From Tenacibaculum discolor (GTDB lineage Bacteria; Bacteroidota; Bacteroidia; Flavobacteriales; Flavobacteriaceae), in NCBI RefSeq assembly GCF_003664185.1, contig NZ_RCCS01000004.1, positions 434,001-498,000 of the forward strand: a stretch of DNA of 64,000 nucleotides. Reading direction: 5' to 3'. The number at the start of each line of letters is the position of its first letter. Within the stretch, counting starts at the first letter, position 1. Shown in pieces: positions 42,810-51,829 of this stretch. The notes beneath the pieces were generated by a model. The model was not told where the DNA came from, did no database searches, and worked only from the letters and a program-made list of their open reading frames with translations. The translations under genes and the position numbers were made by a program.

Positions 42810-43067
42810 ATGATAACTGCTATACAACGAAAAGAATTAGAAAAAATAAAACCACCTAAATACCGTGAAAAGGTAAAAAACTACTTAAGTAAAAACGGTC
42901 ATGATTTTTCTTTAGAAACCATACAAAAAGTATATTCTGGTAAAAGAAAAAATTTAACTATTGAAAAAGCTATTGTGGTTGTTTTCCATAACTATATGAA
43001 AGATCAACAAGCTATTGACAGTAATATAAATAGCTTGATTAATGAAATAAACAGTGATTTCCCTTAA
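42810..43067 (+). CDS. Small conserved-type protein, possibly HTH
   Basis: An 85-aa protein I do not recognise with certainty. The first half has KPPKYREKVKNYLSKNGHDFSLETIQKVYSGKRKN, which reads like the helix-turn-helix of small DNA-binding proteins found in Bacteroidota accessory regions (HDFSLETIQKVYSGKR being the recognition part). It is divergent from the HTH gene at 42283-42663. The pair may regulate each other. Confidence 0.55.
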   Translation: MITAIQRKELEKIKPPKYREKVKNYLSKNGHDFSLETIQKVYSGKRKNLTIEKAIVVVFHNYMKDQQAIDSNINSLINEINSDFP

Positions 43068-43101
43068 TACATTTTTGTTTTTCGCCGGGGGGCGAGTATT
43101 T

Positions 43102-43140
43102 TAAGCGAGGGACTAGGGATTAATAAATTCCTCCTCGCTT
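43102..43140. terminator. Hairpin between the small HTH gene and the hydrolase gene
   Basis: AAGCGAGG and CCTCGCTT (43103-43110, 43133-43140) pair, with a further imperfect inner stem, and T-rich sequence follows. Just upstream a compact CGCC-GGGG-GGCG hairpin sits at 43083-43094. Confidence 0.65.
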
Positions 43141-43141
43141 T

Positions 43142-43909
43142 TTACTTTAGAAAAGTTATAGCTTCTTTATAAAAATCCTTTGGATTTTCAGCATGTAGCC
43201 AGTGCCCAGCATTGGCTACAGTTTTTACTACTGCTTTTGGAAAGTGTGCTTGAATTAAAGGCTCATCTTCATTTGAAATATATCCTGAATTTGCTCCGCG
43301 TAAAAACAACGTATCTCCTTCAAAAACTGTAAAAGAAGGCAACGCTACCCCTACCTCACTATTATTTTCTGTTAACGATTTTAAATTAAAACGAAATGCT
43401 AATTCGTCTTTTGTTTTTCTATAAACGTTTTTGGCTAAAAATTGACGAATTCCTTTTTCTGGAATTAACTCTGCTAGCTTTTCATCTACTAACTTACGTG
43501 AGGTTTGTACTGAAAAATCTACAGAGTTTAAAGCTGCTAAAATCTCGTGATGATGTGGCGGATACATTCTTGGTGAAATATCTGCAACAATTAGTTTATT
43601 TACTAACTCAGGATATTCGGTTGCGAACAGCATTACTGTTTTCCCACCCATGGAATGCCCTAACAAATCTACTTTTTCTAGGTTATAATGTTGAATATAA
43701 TTGTACAAATCACCAACCAATAATTCGTAGTCAAAAGCGTCTGTATGAAAGCTTCGTCCATGATTTCGTTGATCTATCAAGTGTACCTCAAAACCGTCTT
43801 CTGCAAATTTATTGGCATGTGATTTCCAATTATCACCCATACCAAAATATCCATGCAAAATAAGCAACGGCTGTCCTTCTCCAATTATCCTTGAATGTAA
43901 TACTTCCAT
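43142..43909 (-). CDS. Alpha/beta hydrolase (YbfF-type esterase)
   Basis: A 255-aa alpha/beta hydrolase. The oxyanion region is LHGYFGMGDNWKSH, the nucleophile elbow GHSMGGKT, with the catalytic His in NAGHWLHAE near the C-terminus. The pattern DQRNHGRSFHTD is typical of the YbfF family of small esterases. Substrate unknown. It overlaps nothing but starts 2 nt after pdxJ ends, so the two are co-transcribed. Confidence 0.88.
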   Translation of the reverse strand: MEVLHSRIIGEGQPLLILHGYFGMGDNWKSHANKFAEDGFEVHLIDQRNHGRSFHTDAFDYELLVGDLYNYIQHYNLEKVDLLGHSMGGKTVMLFATEYPELVNKLIVADISPRMYPPHHHEILAALNSVDFSVQTSRKLVDEKLAELIPEKGIRQFLAKNVYRKTKDELAFRFNLKSLTENNSEVGVALPSFTVFEGDTLFLRGANSGYISNEDEPLIQAHFPKAVVKTVANAGHWLHAENPKDFYKEAITFLK

Positions 43910-43911
43910 AA

Positions 43912-44625
43912 TTATTGCAAACGATGTAAATACATATTCACAACATTCTCTAAGCCTAAATACAAACTTTCTGATATCAACGCATGTCCTATTGACACTT
44001 CAGCCAAATAAGGAATGTTTTGTTTAAAAAATTGAATATTATCTAAACTTAAATCATGACCTGCGTTAACTCCTAGCCCTACTTCATTTGCCAATATAGC
44101 TGCTTCTGCGTACACTTTTACAGCTTCTTTATTTCCTTTTTCGTACTGCGTTGCAAATTCTTCAGTATACAACTCAACTCTATCTGCTCCTGTTTTTGCA
44201 GCAGCTTCAATTAGTTTTAAATCTGTATCAATAAAAATTGATGTTCTAATTCCTGCACTTTTAAATTCAGCAATCACATCTTTTAAATACGATTGATGTG
44301 TTATAGTATCCCAACCAGCATTAGACGTAAGTTGGTCTACACTATCAGGAACCAATGTTACTTGTGTTGGCTTAATTTCTAACACCATTTGCTTAAACTT
44401 ATCAATTGGATTCCCTTCAATATTGTATTCAGTTGTTACAATTGATTTTAAATCATAAGCGTCTTGATAACGAATATGACGTTCATCTGGTCTTGGGTGA
44501 ATTGTGATTCCTTCTGCCCCAAAATCTTGTATATCGGCTGCTACTTTTAGTAAATTAGGTACGTTCCCACCTCTAGAATTACGAAGTGTAGCTATTTTAT
44601 TAATATTAACACTTAACTTTGTCAT
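43912..44625 (-). CDS. pdxJ: Pyridoxine 5'-phosphate synthase
   Basis: Final ring-closing step of DXP-dependent vitamin B6 synthesis; 237 aa, standard length. Motifs: [17 protein letters not shown] at the N-terminus (phosphate and substrate contacts), [13 protein letters not shown], and GHDLSLDN and [11 protein letters not shown] near the C-terminus. It is upstream of the hydrolase gene in a two-gene leftward unit; the CBS-domain gene is divergent. Confidence 0.96.
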   Translation of the reverse strand: MTKLSVNINKIATLRNSRGGNVPNLLKVAADIQDFGAEGITIHPRPDERHIRYQDAYDLKSIVTTEYNIEGNPIDKFKQMVLEIKPTQVTLVPDSVDQLTSNAGWDTITHQSYLKDVIAEFKSAGIRTSIFIDTDLKLIEAAAKTGADRVELYTEEFATQYEKGNKEAVKVYAEAAILANEVGLGVNAGHDLSLDNIQFFKQNIPYLAEVSIGHALISESLYLGLENVVNMYLHRLQ

Positions 44626-44684
44626 GCTATAAAATTAGACTACAAAGGTAACGCATTCCAACATTTTAAACTATATTCGTAGTA

Positions 44685-45344
44685 ATGAAAATCAACGATT
44701 TTATATTAAAAGAAATTAAAGCACTCTCACTAAACAGCACTGTAAAAAGTGCTCAAAAACTGTGTAATGATTTGCCTATAACCCATATTCCTGTTGTTGA
44801 AAACAACAGATTAGTAGGTTGTTTGCCTGAAAGTGATATTCAGACAATAGAAAATAAAAATCGTACACTTAGAGAGTACTCGTACTTATTAGACCATTTT
44901 TACACAAATGAAAATGCAACTTTACTCGATTTAATTGCTTTATTTGCTGATAATGACTCGAATTTAATTCCAGTTCTTGATAAAAACCTGCATTATGTAG
45001 GTTACTATGAATTGAGTGATATTTTAGATGCTTTTGCAAACAGCCCTTTTTTACATAATGAGAGTGATACTTTGATTATTGACAAGAATAAAACAGATTA
45101 TTCTATGAGTCAGGTAGCACAAATAGTTGAAGCAAGTAACGGTAAATTATTGGGCGCATATATTTCTTCTGAAAATATAAATAGTATTGAAGTTACTCTT
45201 AAAATTGTTTCTGAAGAAATAAATGAAATCATTCAAACATTTCGTAGATACGGCTACAATGTTATTACTCAACACAAAGATGATTTTTATTTAGAAGAAC
45301 TAAAAGATAGAGCTGCCTATTTAAGGAAGTACTTAGATATGTAA
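44685..45344 (+). CDS. CBS-pair domain protein
   Basis: A 219-aa cytoplasmic protein with two CBS motifs in the first 125 residues (THIPVVENNRLVGCLPESD and NLIPVLDKNLHYVGYYELSDIL), followed by an ACT-like C-terminal region (KLLGAYISSENINSIEVTLKI). Such proteins may sense adenine nucleotides. It lies 30 nt upstream of nadK in the same direction, a pairing that I recall in Flavobacteriia and that suggests co-expression. Precise role unknown. Confidence 0.85.
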   Translation: MKINDFILKEIKALSLNSTVKSAQKLCNDLPITHIPVVENNRLVGCLPESDIQTIENKNRTLREYSYLLDHFYTNENATLLDLIALFADNDSNLIPVLDKNLHYVGYYELSDILDAFANSPFLHNESDTLIIDKNKTDYSMSQVAQIVEASNGKLLGAYISSENINSIEVTLKIVSEEINEIIQTFRRYGYNVITQHKDDFYLEELKDRAAYLRKYLDM

Positions 45345-45374
45345 TTTTTTCAATAACCAAACAAAACTCCAAAA

Positions 45375-46271
45375 GTGAAAAAAGTCGCTATTTACGGACA
45401 AGCTTATACCACACTTGCAGAAAAAGAAGTTAAAATTCTTTTAACCATTTTAGAAAAACATAACATTGTTGTTTTTTTTGAACAACAGTTCTATAATTTA
45501 TTTGTTGAAAATAATTCGCTAAGCAAAAAGTACCCCACTTACGCACACTTTAATGACTTATCAAATACTTTTGATGTGATGTTTACCATAGGTGGAGATG
45601 GTACTATTTTGAGAGCCGTTACCTATATTAGAGATTTAGATATTCCTATTATGGGTATTAACACTGGGCGTTTAGGTTTTTTGGCTACGATTCAAAAAGA
45701 TCAAATTGAAGAAGCAATTAACTTGATGCTTAAAAAAGAATATACACTTCAAGAGCGTTCTTTATTACAAATAGAAACATCTCCTGCTACAGAAGATTTT
45801 ACCGAACTTAACTTTGCTCTTAATGAAGTTACTATTGCTAGAAGAAATACAACTTCTATGATTGGTATTAAAACCTCATTAAACACAGAGTATTTAACGA
45901 ATTACTGGGCTGACGGGTTAATTATAGCAACTCCAACGGGCTCTACAGGTTATTCTCTTAGCTGTGATGGACCTGTTATTTTACCAAATTCAAAAAGTTT
46001 TGTTATTACTCCTATAGCACCGCATAATTTAAATGCGCGTCCAATGGTTATTCCAGATGATACAGATATTCTTCTGGAAGTTAGCGCAAGAGAAAAAGAT
46101 TTTTTAATTTCTTTAGATTCTCGAATTACTACAGTTCCTATAGATACTAAAATAAAAATACGAAAAGCTCCATTTACCATAAAAAGTGTTTTACCAAAAA
46201 ATCAATCTTATTTGAATACCTTGCGTGGAAAACTATTATGGGGAGAAGATATACGAAATGAATCGTTATAA
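45375..46271 (+). CDS. nadK: NAD kinase
   Basis: Phosphorylates NAD to NADP; 298 aa. The GGDGT motif is TIGGDGTILRAV, the second signature GTRLGFLATI-like is GRLGFLATI, and the substrate loop includes DGLIIATPTGSTGYSLSCDGP. It starts at GTG 45375 (MKKVAIYGQ), with no better ATG nearby. It follows the CBS gene, and porG follows after 104 nt with its own promoter box. Confidence 0.96.
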   Translation: MKKVAIYGQAYTTLAEKEVKILLTILEKHNIVVFFEQQFYNLFVENNSLSKKYPTYAHFNDLSNTFDVMFTIGGDGTILRAVTYIRDLDIPIMGINTGRLGFLATIQKDQIEEAINLMLKKEYTLQERSLLQIETSPATEDFTELNFALNEVTIARRNTTSMIGIKTSLNTEYLTNYWADGLIIATPTGSTGYSLSCDGPVILPNSKSFVITPIAPHNLNARPMVIPDDTDILLEVSAREKDFLISLDSRITTVPIDTKIKIRKAPFTIKSVLPKNQSYLNTLRGKLLWGEDIRNESL

Positions 46272-46353
46272 CGATGTTAATTACAATAAAAACGTAAAAA
46301 AAAAGTTAATCAAAAAGACGGATTATTAACTTTTTAAAGCAAATTCAATTCCC

Positions 46354-46361
46354 TATATTTG
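46354..46361 (+). promoter_or_regulatory. Promoter -7 box for the porG-uppS-bamA cluster
   Basis: TATATTTG, an exact TAnnTTTG match, 14 nt before the porG start codon. Confidence 0.6.
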
Positions 46362-46375
46362 CACGCTATTTTACA

Positions 46376-47056
46376 ATGAGAGGACTTATTTTATTAATAT
46401 TATTGGCTTGTGTAGTAACACCATTACAATCACAAACACACGAAATTGGTTTTTTTGCCGGTGGTTCTAACTATGTTGGTGACATTGGTAGTACAAACTA
46501 CATATACCCTAATGAGTTTGCAGGCGGACTTGTATACAAATACAATTTAAACCCAAGAATTGCCTTAAGAGGAACATATACATACATACCTGTTTCTGGT
46601 AATGATAATGATGCCGATAATGCTTTTCGTCAAAATAGAGGTATTAGCTTCTCAAATACTATTCATGAGTTTGCTGCTGGAGTAGAATTTAATTTCTTTG
46701 ATTACAATATCAACGATTACAGAACTACATTCACTCCATACATCTTAGCAGAAGTTGCTGCTTTTAATTATAAAAGCCCAGAACCAACTTCTTCTAGTAA
46801 TACAATTCTTTTAAAAAATAAATTCTCTTACACTGTACCTGTAGGTATAGGACTTAAAGGAAGGTTAGCAGATAATTTTGCTATCGCATTTGAAACAAGT
46901 GTACGATTTACATTTGTAGACGATATAGACTTTACAACAGATAGAATAAACTCATTAGACTTTGGAGGTAATGGAAACGACTGGTATGTGTTCTCAGGAG
47001 TTTCTATTGTATATACCTTTGGAAGACCGCCTTGTTTTGGTGGAATAGCAGAATAA
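46376..47056 (+). CDS. porG: PorG-like type IX secretion outer-membrane protein (DUF6089)
   Basis: A 226-aa outer-membrane beta-barrel protein with a signal peptide ending at LQSQ. HEIGFFAGGSNYVGDIGSTNYI is the family start; alternating-hydrophobic strands follow and the protein ends GRPPCFGGIAE. The neighbourhood porG-uppS-bamA-skp-skp matches the order around the PorG gene of Porphyromonas gingivalis as I remember it, where PorG holds the PorK/PorN ring of type IX secretion to the outer membrane. Identity rests on family plus synteny. Confidence 0.72.
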   Translation: MRGLILLILLACVVTPLQSQTHEIGFFAGGSNYVGDIGSTNYIYPNEFAGGLVYKYNLNPRIALRGTYTYIPVSGNDNDADNAFRQNRGISFSNTIHEFAAGVEFNFFDYNINDYRTTFTPYILAEVAAFNYKSPEPTSSSNTILLKNKFSYTVPVGIGLKGRLADNFAIAFETSVRFTFVDDIDFTTDRINSLDFGGNGNDWYVFSGVSIVYTFGRPPCFGGIAE

Positions 47057-47058
47057 TT

Positions 47059-47811
47059 ATGGAAGAAAAACTACAGCGCATTAACTTACAAAAAGTACCA
47101 AACCACATTGCTATAATTATGGATGGTAATGGTAGATGGGCGAAAGGTAAAGGGATGCAACGTGTTTTTGGACATAGAAATGCTTTAACAGCCATTAGAG
47201 AAACAGCAGACACAGCTTCTGAGCTAGGTATTAAATTTTTAACTCTATATGCTTTTTCTACCGAAAACTGGAACCGTCCAAAGTTAGAAGTAGATGCTTT
47301 AATGAGCTTACTGGTAACTACCCTAAAAAAAGAACTCCCAGAATTTCAACGTAAAAATGTAAGAGTTAATGCTATTGGTAACTTAGCTAATTTACCTAGC
47401 AATGCTCAAAAAGTATTAAACAAAGTTATTGATGCAACTAAAAACAATACTAAAATTACTTTAACCTTTGCTTTAAGCTATGGTTCAAGAGAAGAAATTG
47501 TTAATGCAATCAAAAACATTTCAAAAAAAGTTGTTAATAACGAGATAGAAATTGAAAAAATTAACGAGAAAATTATAAATAATCATTTATATACGTTTAA
47601 TTTGCCCGACGTTGATTTAATGATACGTACAAGTGGGGAACAAAGAATAAGCAATTATTTACTTTGGCAAATGGCTTATGCTGAGCTGTATTTTACAGAT
47701 GTATTATGGCCTGACTACAGAAAAGAACATCTTTATGATGCAATAATTGATTATCAAAACAGAGAAAGAAGATTTGGAAAAACCAGCGAACAGATTGAAA
47801 CCAATGAATAA
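47059..47811 (+). CDS. uppS: Undecaprenyl diphosphate synthase
   Basis: Cis-prenyltransferase that makes the C55 lipid carrier for peptidoglycan and other envelope polymers; 250 aa. IIMDGNGRWAKGKG is the catalytic Asp and phosphate site; GHRNALTAIRE, TLYAFSTENWNRP and DLMIRTSGEQRISNYLLWQMAYAEL complete the family pattern. ATG 47059 is chosen; extension further upstream would overlap porG. Its last codons overlap the start of bamA by 8 nt. Confidence 0.95.
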   Translation: MEEKLQRINLQKVPNHIAIIMDGNGRWAKGKGMQRVFGHRNALTAIRETADTASELGIKFLTLYAFSTENWNRPKLEVDALMSLLVTTLKKELPEFQRKNVRVNAIGNLANLPSNAQKVLNKVIDATKNNTKITLTFALSYGSREEIVNAIKNISKKVVNNEIEIEKINEKIINNHLYTFNLPDVDLMIRTSGEQRISNYLLWQMAYAELYFTDVLWPDYRKEHLYDAIIDYQNRERRFGKTSEQIETNE

Positions 47812-50347
47812 ATATTCGTATTTACTAGTATTTTTTATCACCCTTTTTGCGGTGAGTACTCAAGCACAAAACACAACTCCTAAAGACAGCATTACTTCAA
47901 ATGTTATTTCCTATGAAAAAGGGAAAGAGTATATTTTAGGTGGAATAACTGTAACTGGCTTACAAAAATTTAGTGAACAAACAGTAAGAATATATACTGG
48001 CTTAGTAGAAGGTCAACCAGTTAAATTACCTGGTGATAAACTTACAAGTGCTATTAAAAAGTTATACGAAAGCAAGCAGTTTAGTGAAGTAGATGTATAC
48101 TTATCTAAACGTGATGGTGAAACTGTATACCTTCAATTTGACGTAACTGAATTACCTCAATTAACTACTGTTACTATTTCAGGAGTAAAAAAATCACAGA
48201 TTAAAGAGATTAAAAAAGAAACTGAATTAAAAAAGGGAGCAATGGTTACAGATAACCTTATTGTAACCACACGTAACTTTATTAAAAAGAAATATACTGA
48301 TAAAGGTTTCTTAAAAACAAAGGTTTCACTAGACACAAAAAGAGACACATCTGATGTTAATACTGTTAGCATGGCTATTTTTATTGACAGAGGTAACCGT
48401 ATAAAAATTAAAGAAATCAACTTTACAGGTAATGAAGCTATGTCTGACGCTTCTTTAAGAGGTGCTATGAAAAACACTAAACGTAAAGTTTTTGGTCGTT
48501 TTTGGAAAGCTTCTAAATATATTTTAGATGATTATAAAGAAGATTTAAAAAGCATTCTTGAAAAGTACAGCGAAAATGGATATCGTGATGCTAGAATTTT
48601 GTCTGATAAGGTAGTTTGGAATGACGACAACACCATAAACCTCGAAATTGAGGTTGAAGAAGGTCGTCAATACCGTTTTGACGAAATAATTTTCATTGGA
48701 AACAAAGAGTACACTGATGAACAATTAAATAACATCTTACGAATTGACAAAGGAGATATTTATAACGGAAAAGTTTTAAAAGAGCGTATTTCTGGAGACG
48801 GTACACCTAATTCTCAAGATATTCAAACATTATATCACAATAACGGTTTCTTATTTTCTCAAGTAAATGCAGTAGAAACTAAAGTAGAAAATGACTCTAT
48901 TACTGTTGAAGTTCGTATTAGAGAAGATGAGCCTGCAACTATAAAGAAAGTAACAGTAACAGGAAATGACAAGACAAACGATCATGTAATCTATAGAGAA
49001 TTACGTGTTAAGCCAGGAGATTTATTTAGTCGTCAAAATATTATTAGATCTATCCGTGAAATAGGACAATTAGGTTTCTTCGATACAAATGTAACTCCAG
49101 ATGTTAAGCCAAACTATCAAAATAAAACAGCGGATATAGATTTTTCTGTAGTTGAAAAAGGTGGTAGTCAAATTGAACTACAAGGTGGTTATGGAGGAGG
49201 TTCCTTCATTGGTACTTTAGGATTATCTTTTAACAATTTCTCTGTTAGAAACATTTTTAACAAAGAAGCTTACAAACCTCTTCCTATGGGAGACGGACAA
49301 AAACTATCTTTACGCTTACAAGCTAGTAGAACATATAATACCTATAGTTTCTCTTTTACAGAACCATGGTTAGGAGGTAAAACACCACAATCTTTGTCAT
49401 TTTCTGTGTATTTATCTAATCAATATCGTTACGATTACACAACTTATAATGTAAATAAAGATGAAAGTTTAAGTATTATTGGTGCCTCTATAGGTTTAGG
49501 AAAGCGTTTAAAGTGGCCTGATGATTATTTTACACTTTCTCAAAATATTAGTTACCAAAGAATTGAGTTACAAGATTACGGATATAGAGTAGGTTCTTCA
49601 AACAATATACTAAGTCAAGGAGATTTAAATAACTTAGCATATACATTTGCATTGAGTCGTAATTCAGCTGGGCCTAGTTTAATTTTCCCTACTTACGGTT
49701 CTGAATTTACAATAAAAGCTAAAGCTACTTTCCCTTACTCTTTAGTAAACGGAAAAGACTATACTGAACCAACAAACCCAACACCTGATGAACGTCAAGC
49801 TTACTTAGCTGATAAATATAAATGGTTAGAGTATTACAAGATTTCTGCAAAAGGTAAATGGTATACCTCTCTAGCTAATAAGTTAGTATTAATGTCTAAT
49901 TTTGAAATGGGTTATTTAGGATCTTATAACGATAAATTAGGATTAACCCCTGTTGAGAGATATTTTGTAGGAGGAGATGGTATTGCTCAAGGACAATTAG
50001 ATGGACGTGAAACAATAGGTTTAAGAGGTTACGAAAACAATCGTATTTCTTCTCTTGATGGTGGTGCTATTTACAACAAATTTCAATTGGAATTACGTTA
50101 TTCTATTACTGATAAACCTTCTGCATCTATTTATACAGTAGGATTTTTAGAGGCAGGTAATTCTTATGACAATTTTAGTGAGTTTAATCCGTTTAAATTA
50201 AAACGTTCAGCTGGAGTAGGTGTTCGTATATTTATGCCTGCATTTGGATTATTAGGTATCGATTTCGCACATGGTTTCGATCCGTTACCTGGTTTAACTG
50301 AAAAGTCAGGTTGGCAAACGCATTTTATAATTGGAAGACAGTTCTAA
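47804..50347 (+). CDS. bamA: Outer membrane protein assembly factor BamA
   Basis: Central barrel-insertase; 847 aa. Signal peptide ending at STQAQ, five POTRA domains (about residues 40-430), then a 16-strand barrel with the conserved VGGDGIAQGQ/RGYENNRIS lid region. It is the non-lipidated Omp85 of the window, in contrast to the TamL-like protein at 22139. The start ATG at 47804 overlaps the end of uppS; the next genes encode periplasmic chaperones of the same pathway. Translational coupling is likely. Confidence 0.95.
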   Translation: MNKYSYLLVFFITLFAVSTQAQNTTPKDSITSNVISYEKGKEYILGGITVTGLQKFSEQTVRIYTGLVEGQPVKLPGDKLTSAIKKLYESKQFSEVDVYLSKRDGETVYLQFDVTELPQLTTVTISGVKKSQIKEIKKETELKKGAMVTDNLIVTTRNFIKKKYTDKGFLKTKVSLDTKRDTSDVNTVSMAIFIDRGNRIKIKEINFTGNEAMSDASLRGAMKNTKRKVFGRFWKASKYILDDYKEDLKSILEKYSENGYRDARILSDKVVWNDDNTINLEIEVEEGRQYRFDEIIFIGNKEYTDEQLNNILRIDKGDIYNGKVLKERISGDGTPNSQDIQTLYHNNGFLFSQVNAVETKVENDSITVEVRIREDEPATIKKVTVTGNDKTNDHVIYRELRVKPGDLFSRQNIIRSIREIGQLGFFDTNVTPDVKPNYQNKTADIDFSVVEKGGSQIELQGGYGGGSFIGTLGLSFNNFSVRNIFNKEAYKPLPMGDGQKLSLRLQASRTYNTYSFSFTEPWLGGKTPQSLSFSVYLSNQYRYDYTTYNVNKDESLSIIGASIGLGKRLKWPDDYFTLSQNISYQRIELQDYGYRVGSSNNILSQGDLNNLAYTFALSRNSAGPSLIFPTYGSEFTIKAKATFPYSLVNGKDYTEPTNPTPDERQAYLADKYKWLEYYKISAKGKWYTSLANKLVLMSNFEMGYLGSYNDKLGLTPVERYFVGGDGIAQGQLDGRETIGLRGYENNRISSLDGGAIYNKFQLELRYSITDKPSASIYTVGFLEAGNSYDNFSEFNPFKLKRSAGVGVRIFMPAFGLLGIDFAHGFDPLPGLTEKSGWQTHFIIGRQF

Positions 50348-50408
50348 AATCATGCATTTATAATGCGTCTAGGTTTTGGCACGGTTTTTTCTAAACACAT
50401 TATACAAG

Positions 50409-51212
50409 ATGAAAAAAAATATTTTATCAATCGTTCTTTTACTTGTAACAGGTATAACCGTTGCCCAAAAAAATCAACGTATAGCTTATATTGATATGGA
50501 GTATATTCTTCAAAGTATCCCTGCATATTTAGAAGCTCAAAACTCCTTAGACGCTAAAGTTGAAAAATGGAAAGCTCGATTAGACAAAGAGGCTCGTGCT
50601 ATTGAAGTTTTAAAAACTGATTTAACAAACGAAAAAGCCATTTTAACTAAAGATTTAATTGAAGAGAGAGAAGAAGATATTTCTATTAAGCAAGAATCTT
50701 TAAGAAGATTAGAGTCTTTATATTTTGGTCCAAATGGTGATATGTATAATTTAAGAAAGCAATTAGTAAAACCTGTACAAGACCAGGTATACAACGCTGT
50801 ACAAACAATTGCTTCTAGGAAAAAGTATGATTTTGTTTTTGACAAATCCAGCGATTTAGTTATGCTGTATTCCAACAAAAAACACGATATTAGCGACCTT
50901 GTTGTACAAATGATTAATATAGATCAAAGAAAACAAGCTAAAAAGGATAAAATAGAAGCTAAAAAATCATTACTTAAAAATGATAACTTAAGTGATGAGC
51001 AAAAAGAAAAAATAGCAAAAAAAGCTGAACTAAGAAAGAAAAAAGAAGCTGATAGACTTGCTAAAATTAAACAAATTGAAGAAAAAAGAAAACAACGTTT
51101 AAAAGAACGTGCTGATAAAAGAAAGCTTTTACAAGAAAAAAGAAAAGCCTTATTAAAAGCTCAAGAAGAAGCTAGAAAGAAAAAAGAGGAAGAAACAAAA
51201 GAGAACAAATAA
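50409..51212 (+). CDS. OmpH/Skp family periplasmic chaperone with long charged tail
   Basis: A 267-aa protein. Signal peptide (to about VAQK), then the Skp/OmpH core (RIAYIDMEYILQSIPAYLEAQNSL, the coiled-coil arms and YDFVFDKSSDLVMLYS). After the core, residues about 185-267 are an almost continuous Lys/Glu/Arg-rich helix not found in E. coli Skp. It carries unfolded outer-membrane proteins to BamA. 61 nt after bamA, followed by a second Skp. Confidence 0.9.
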   Translation: MKKNILSIVLLLVTGITVAQKNQRIAYIDMEYILQSIPAYLEAQNSLDAKVEKWKARLDKEARAIEVLKTDLTNEKAILTKDLIEEREEDISIKQESLRRLESLYFGPNGDMYNLRKQLVKPVQDQVYNAVQTIASRKKYDFVFDKSSDLVMLYSNKKHDISDLVVQMINIDQRKQAKKDKIEAKKSLLKNDNLSDEQKEKIAKKAELRKKKEADRLAKIKQIEEKRKQRLKERADKRKLLQEKRKALLKAQEEARKKKEEETKENK

Positions 51213-51249
51213 ATCAAGAATAAAATAACTTTAATTAAATTAAACAAAG

Positions 51250-51759
51250 ATGAAACATTTAAAAACGTTATTATTAGTTGCAATTTTTACGATTGGATTA
51301 GGTGGTGTGGCGAATGCACAAAAAACTGCACATATTAACACTGATAAATTATTAGCTGAGATGCCTGCTACAAAAGCTATGAAAGCAGAGTTAGAAAAGC
51401 TAAACAAAACATACCGTGACGACATTGAAACAATGTACAAGAAACTAGAAGCTAAAATGAAAAAATATGAAGCTGAAGGTAAGAGTCAAACACAAGAAGT
51501 AAACCAAAAAAGAGCTCAAGAAGTTCAACAAGATAGATTAAGAATTAGTCAAGCTGAGCAAGCTGCTGGTAAAGAAATGCAAAAGAAATACCAAGAGAAA
51601 ACTATTCCTATTTTAAAGAAAGCTGAGGACGCAATTAAAGCTGTTGCTTCTGAAAGAGGAATTATCTATGTTTTTGATGCTGCTCCAGGTAAAGGTTTAA
51701 TCGTTTACGACAAAGGAGAAGATATCTACGATGCTGTAAAAGCTAAATTAGGATTCTAA
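51250..51759 (+). CDS. OmpH/Skp family periplasmic chaperone
   Basis: A 169-aa Skp homologue of normal length: signal peptide ending GVANAQ, KTAHINTDKLLAEMPATKAM at the start of the core, Lys/Glu/Gln-rich coiled-coil arms, and RGIIYVFDAAPGKGLIVYDK at the end. It differs from the preceding Skp by lacking the long tail. It is the last gene of the porG-uppS-bamA-skp-skp cluster and is followed by a strong terminator. Confidence 0.92.
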   Translation: MKHLKTLLLVAIFTIGLGGVANAQKTAHINTDKLLAEMPATKAMKAELEKLNKTYRDDIETMYKKLEAKMKKYEAEGKSQTQEVNQKRAQEVQQDRLRISQAEQAAGKEMQKKYQEKTIPILKKAEDAIKAVASERGIIYVFDAAPGKGLIVYDKGEDIYDAVKAKLGF

Positions 51760-51782
51760 AAAAGAATACGTATATTTTATAT

Positions 51783-51814
51783 AAAAATCCTGCTGTTTAA
51801 ACAGCAGGATTTTT
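51783..51814 (+). terminator. Terminator of the envelope biogenesis cluster
   Basis: AAAAATCCTGCTGTTT and its exact complement, a 16-bp perfect palindrome with T-rich tail. Confidence 0.93.
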
Positions 51815-51829
51815 ATTTTTGTTATAAGT

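Noticed and set aside
43083..43094. GC-rich CGCC-GGGG-GGCG hairpin as an RNA element
   Set aside because: Too short to assign; most likely part of the transcript end of the small HTH gene, next to a larger hairpin at 43102-43140.
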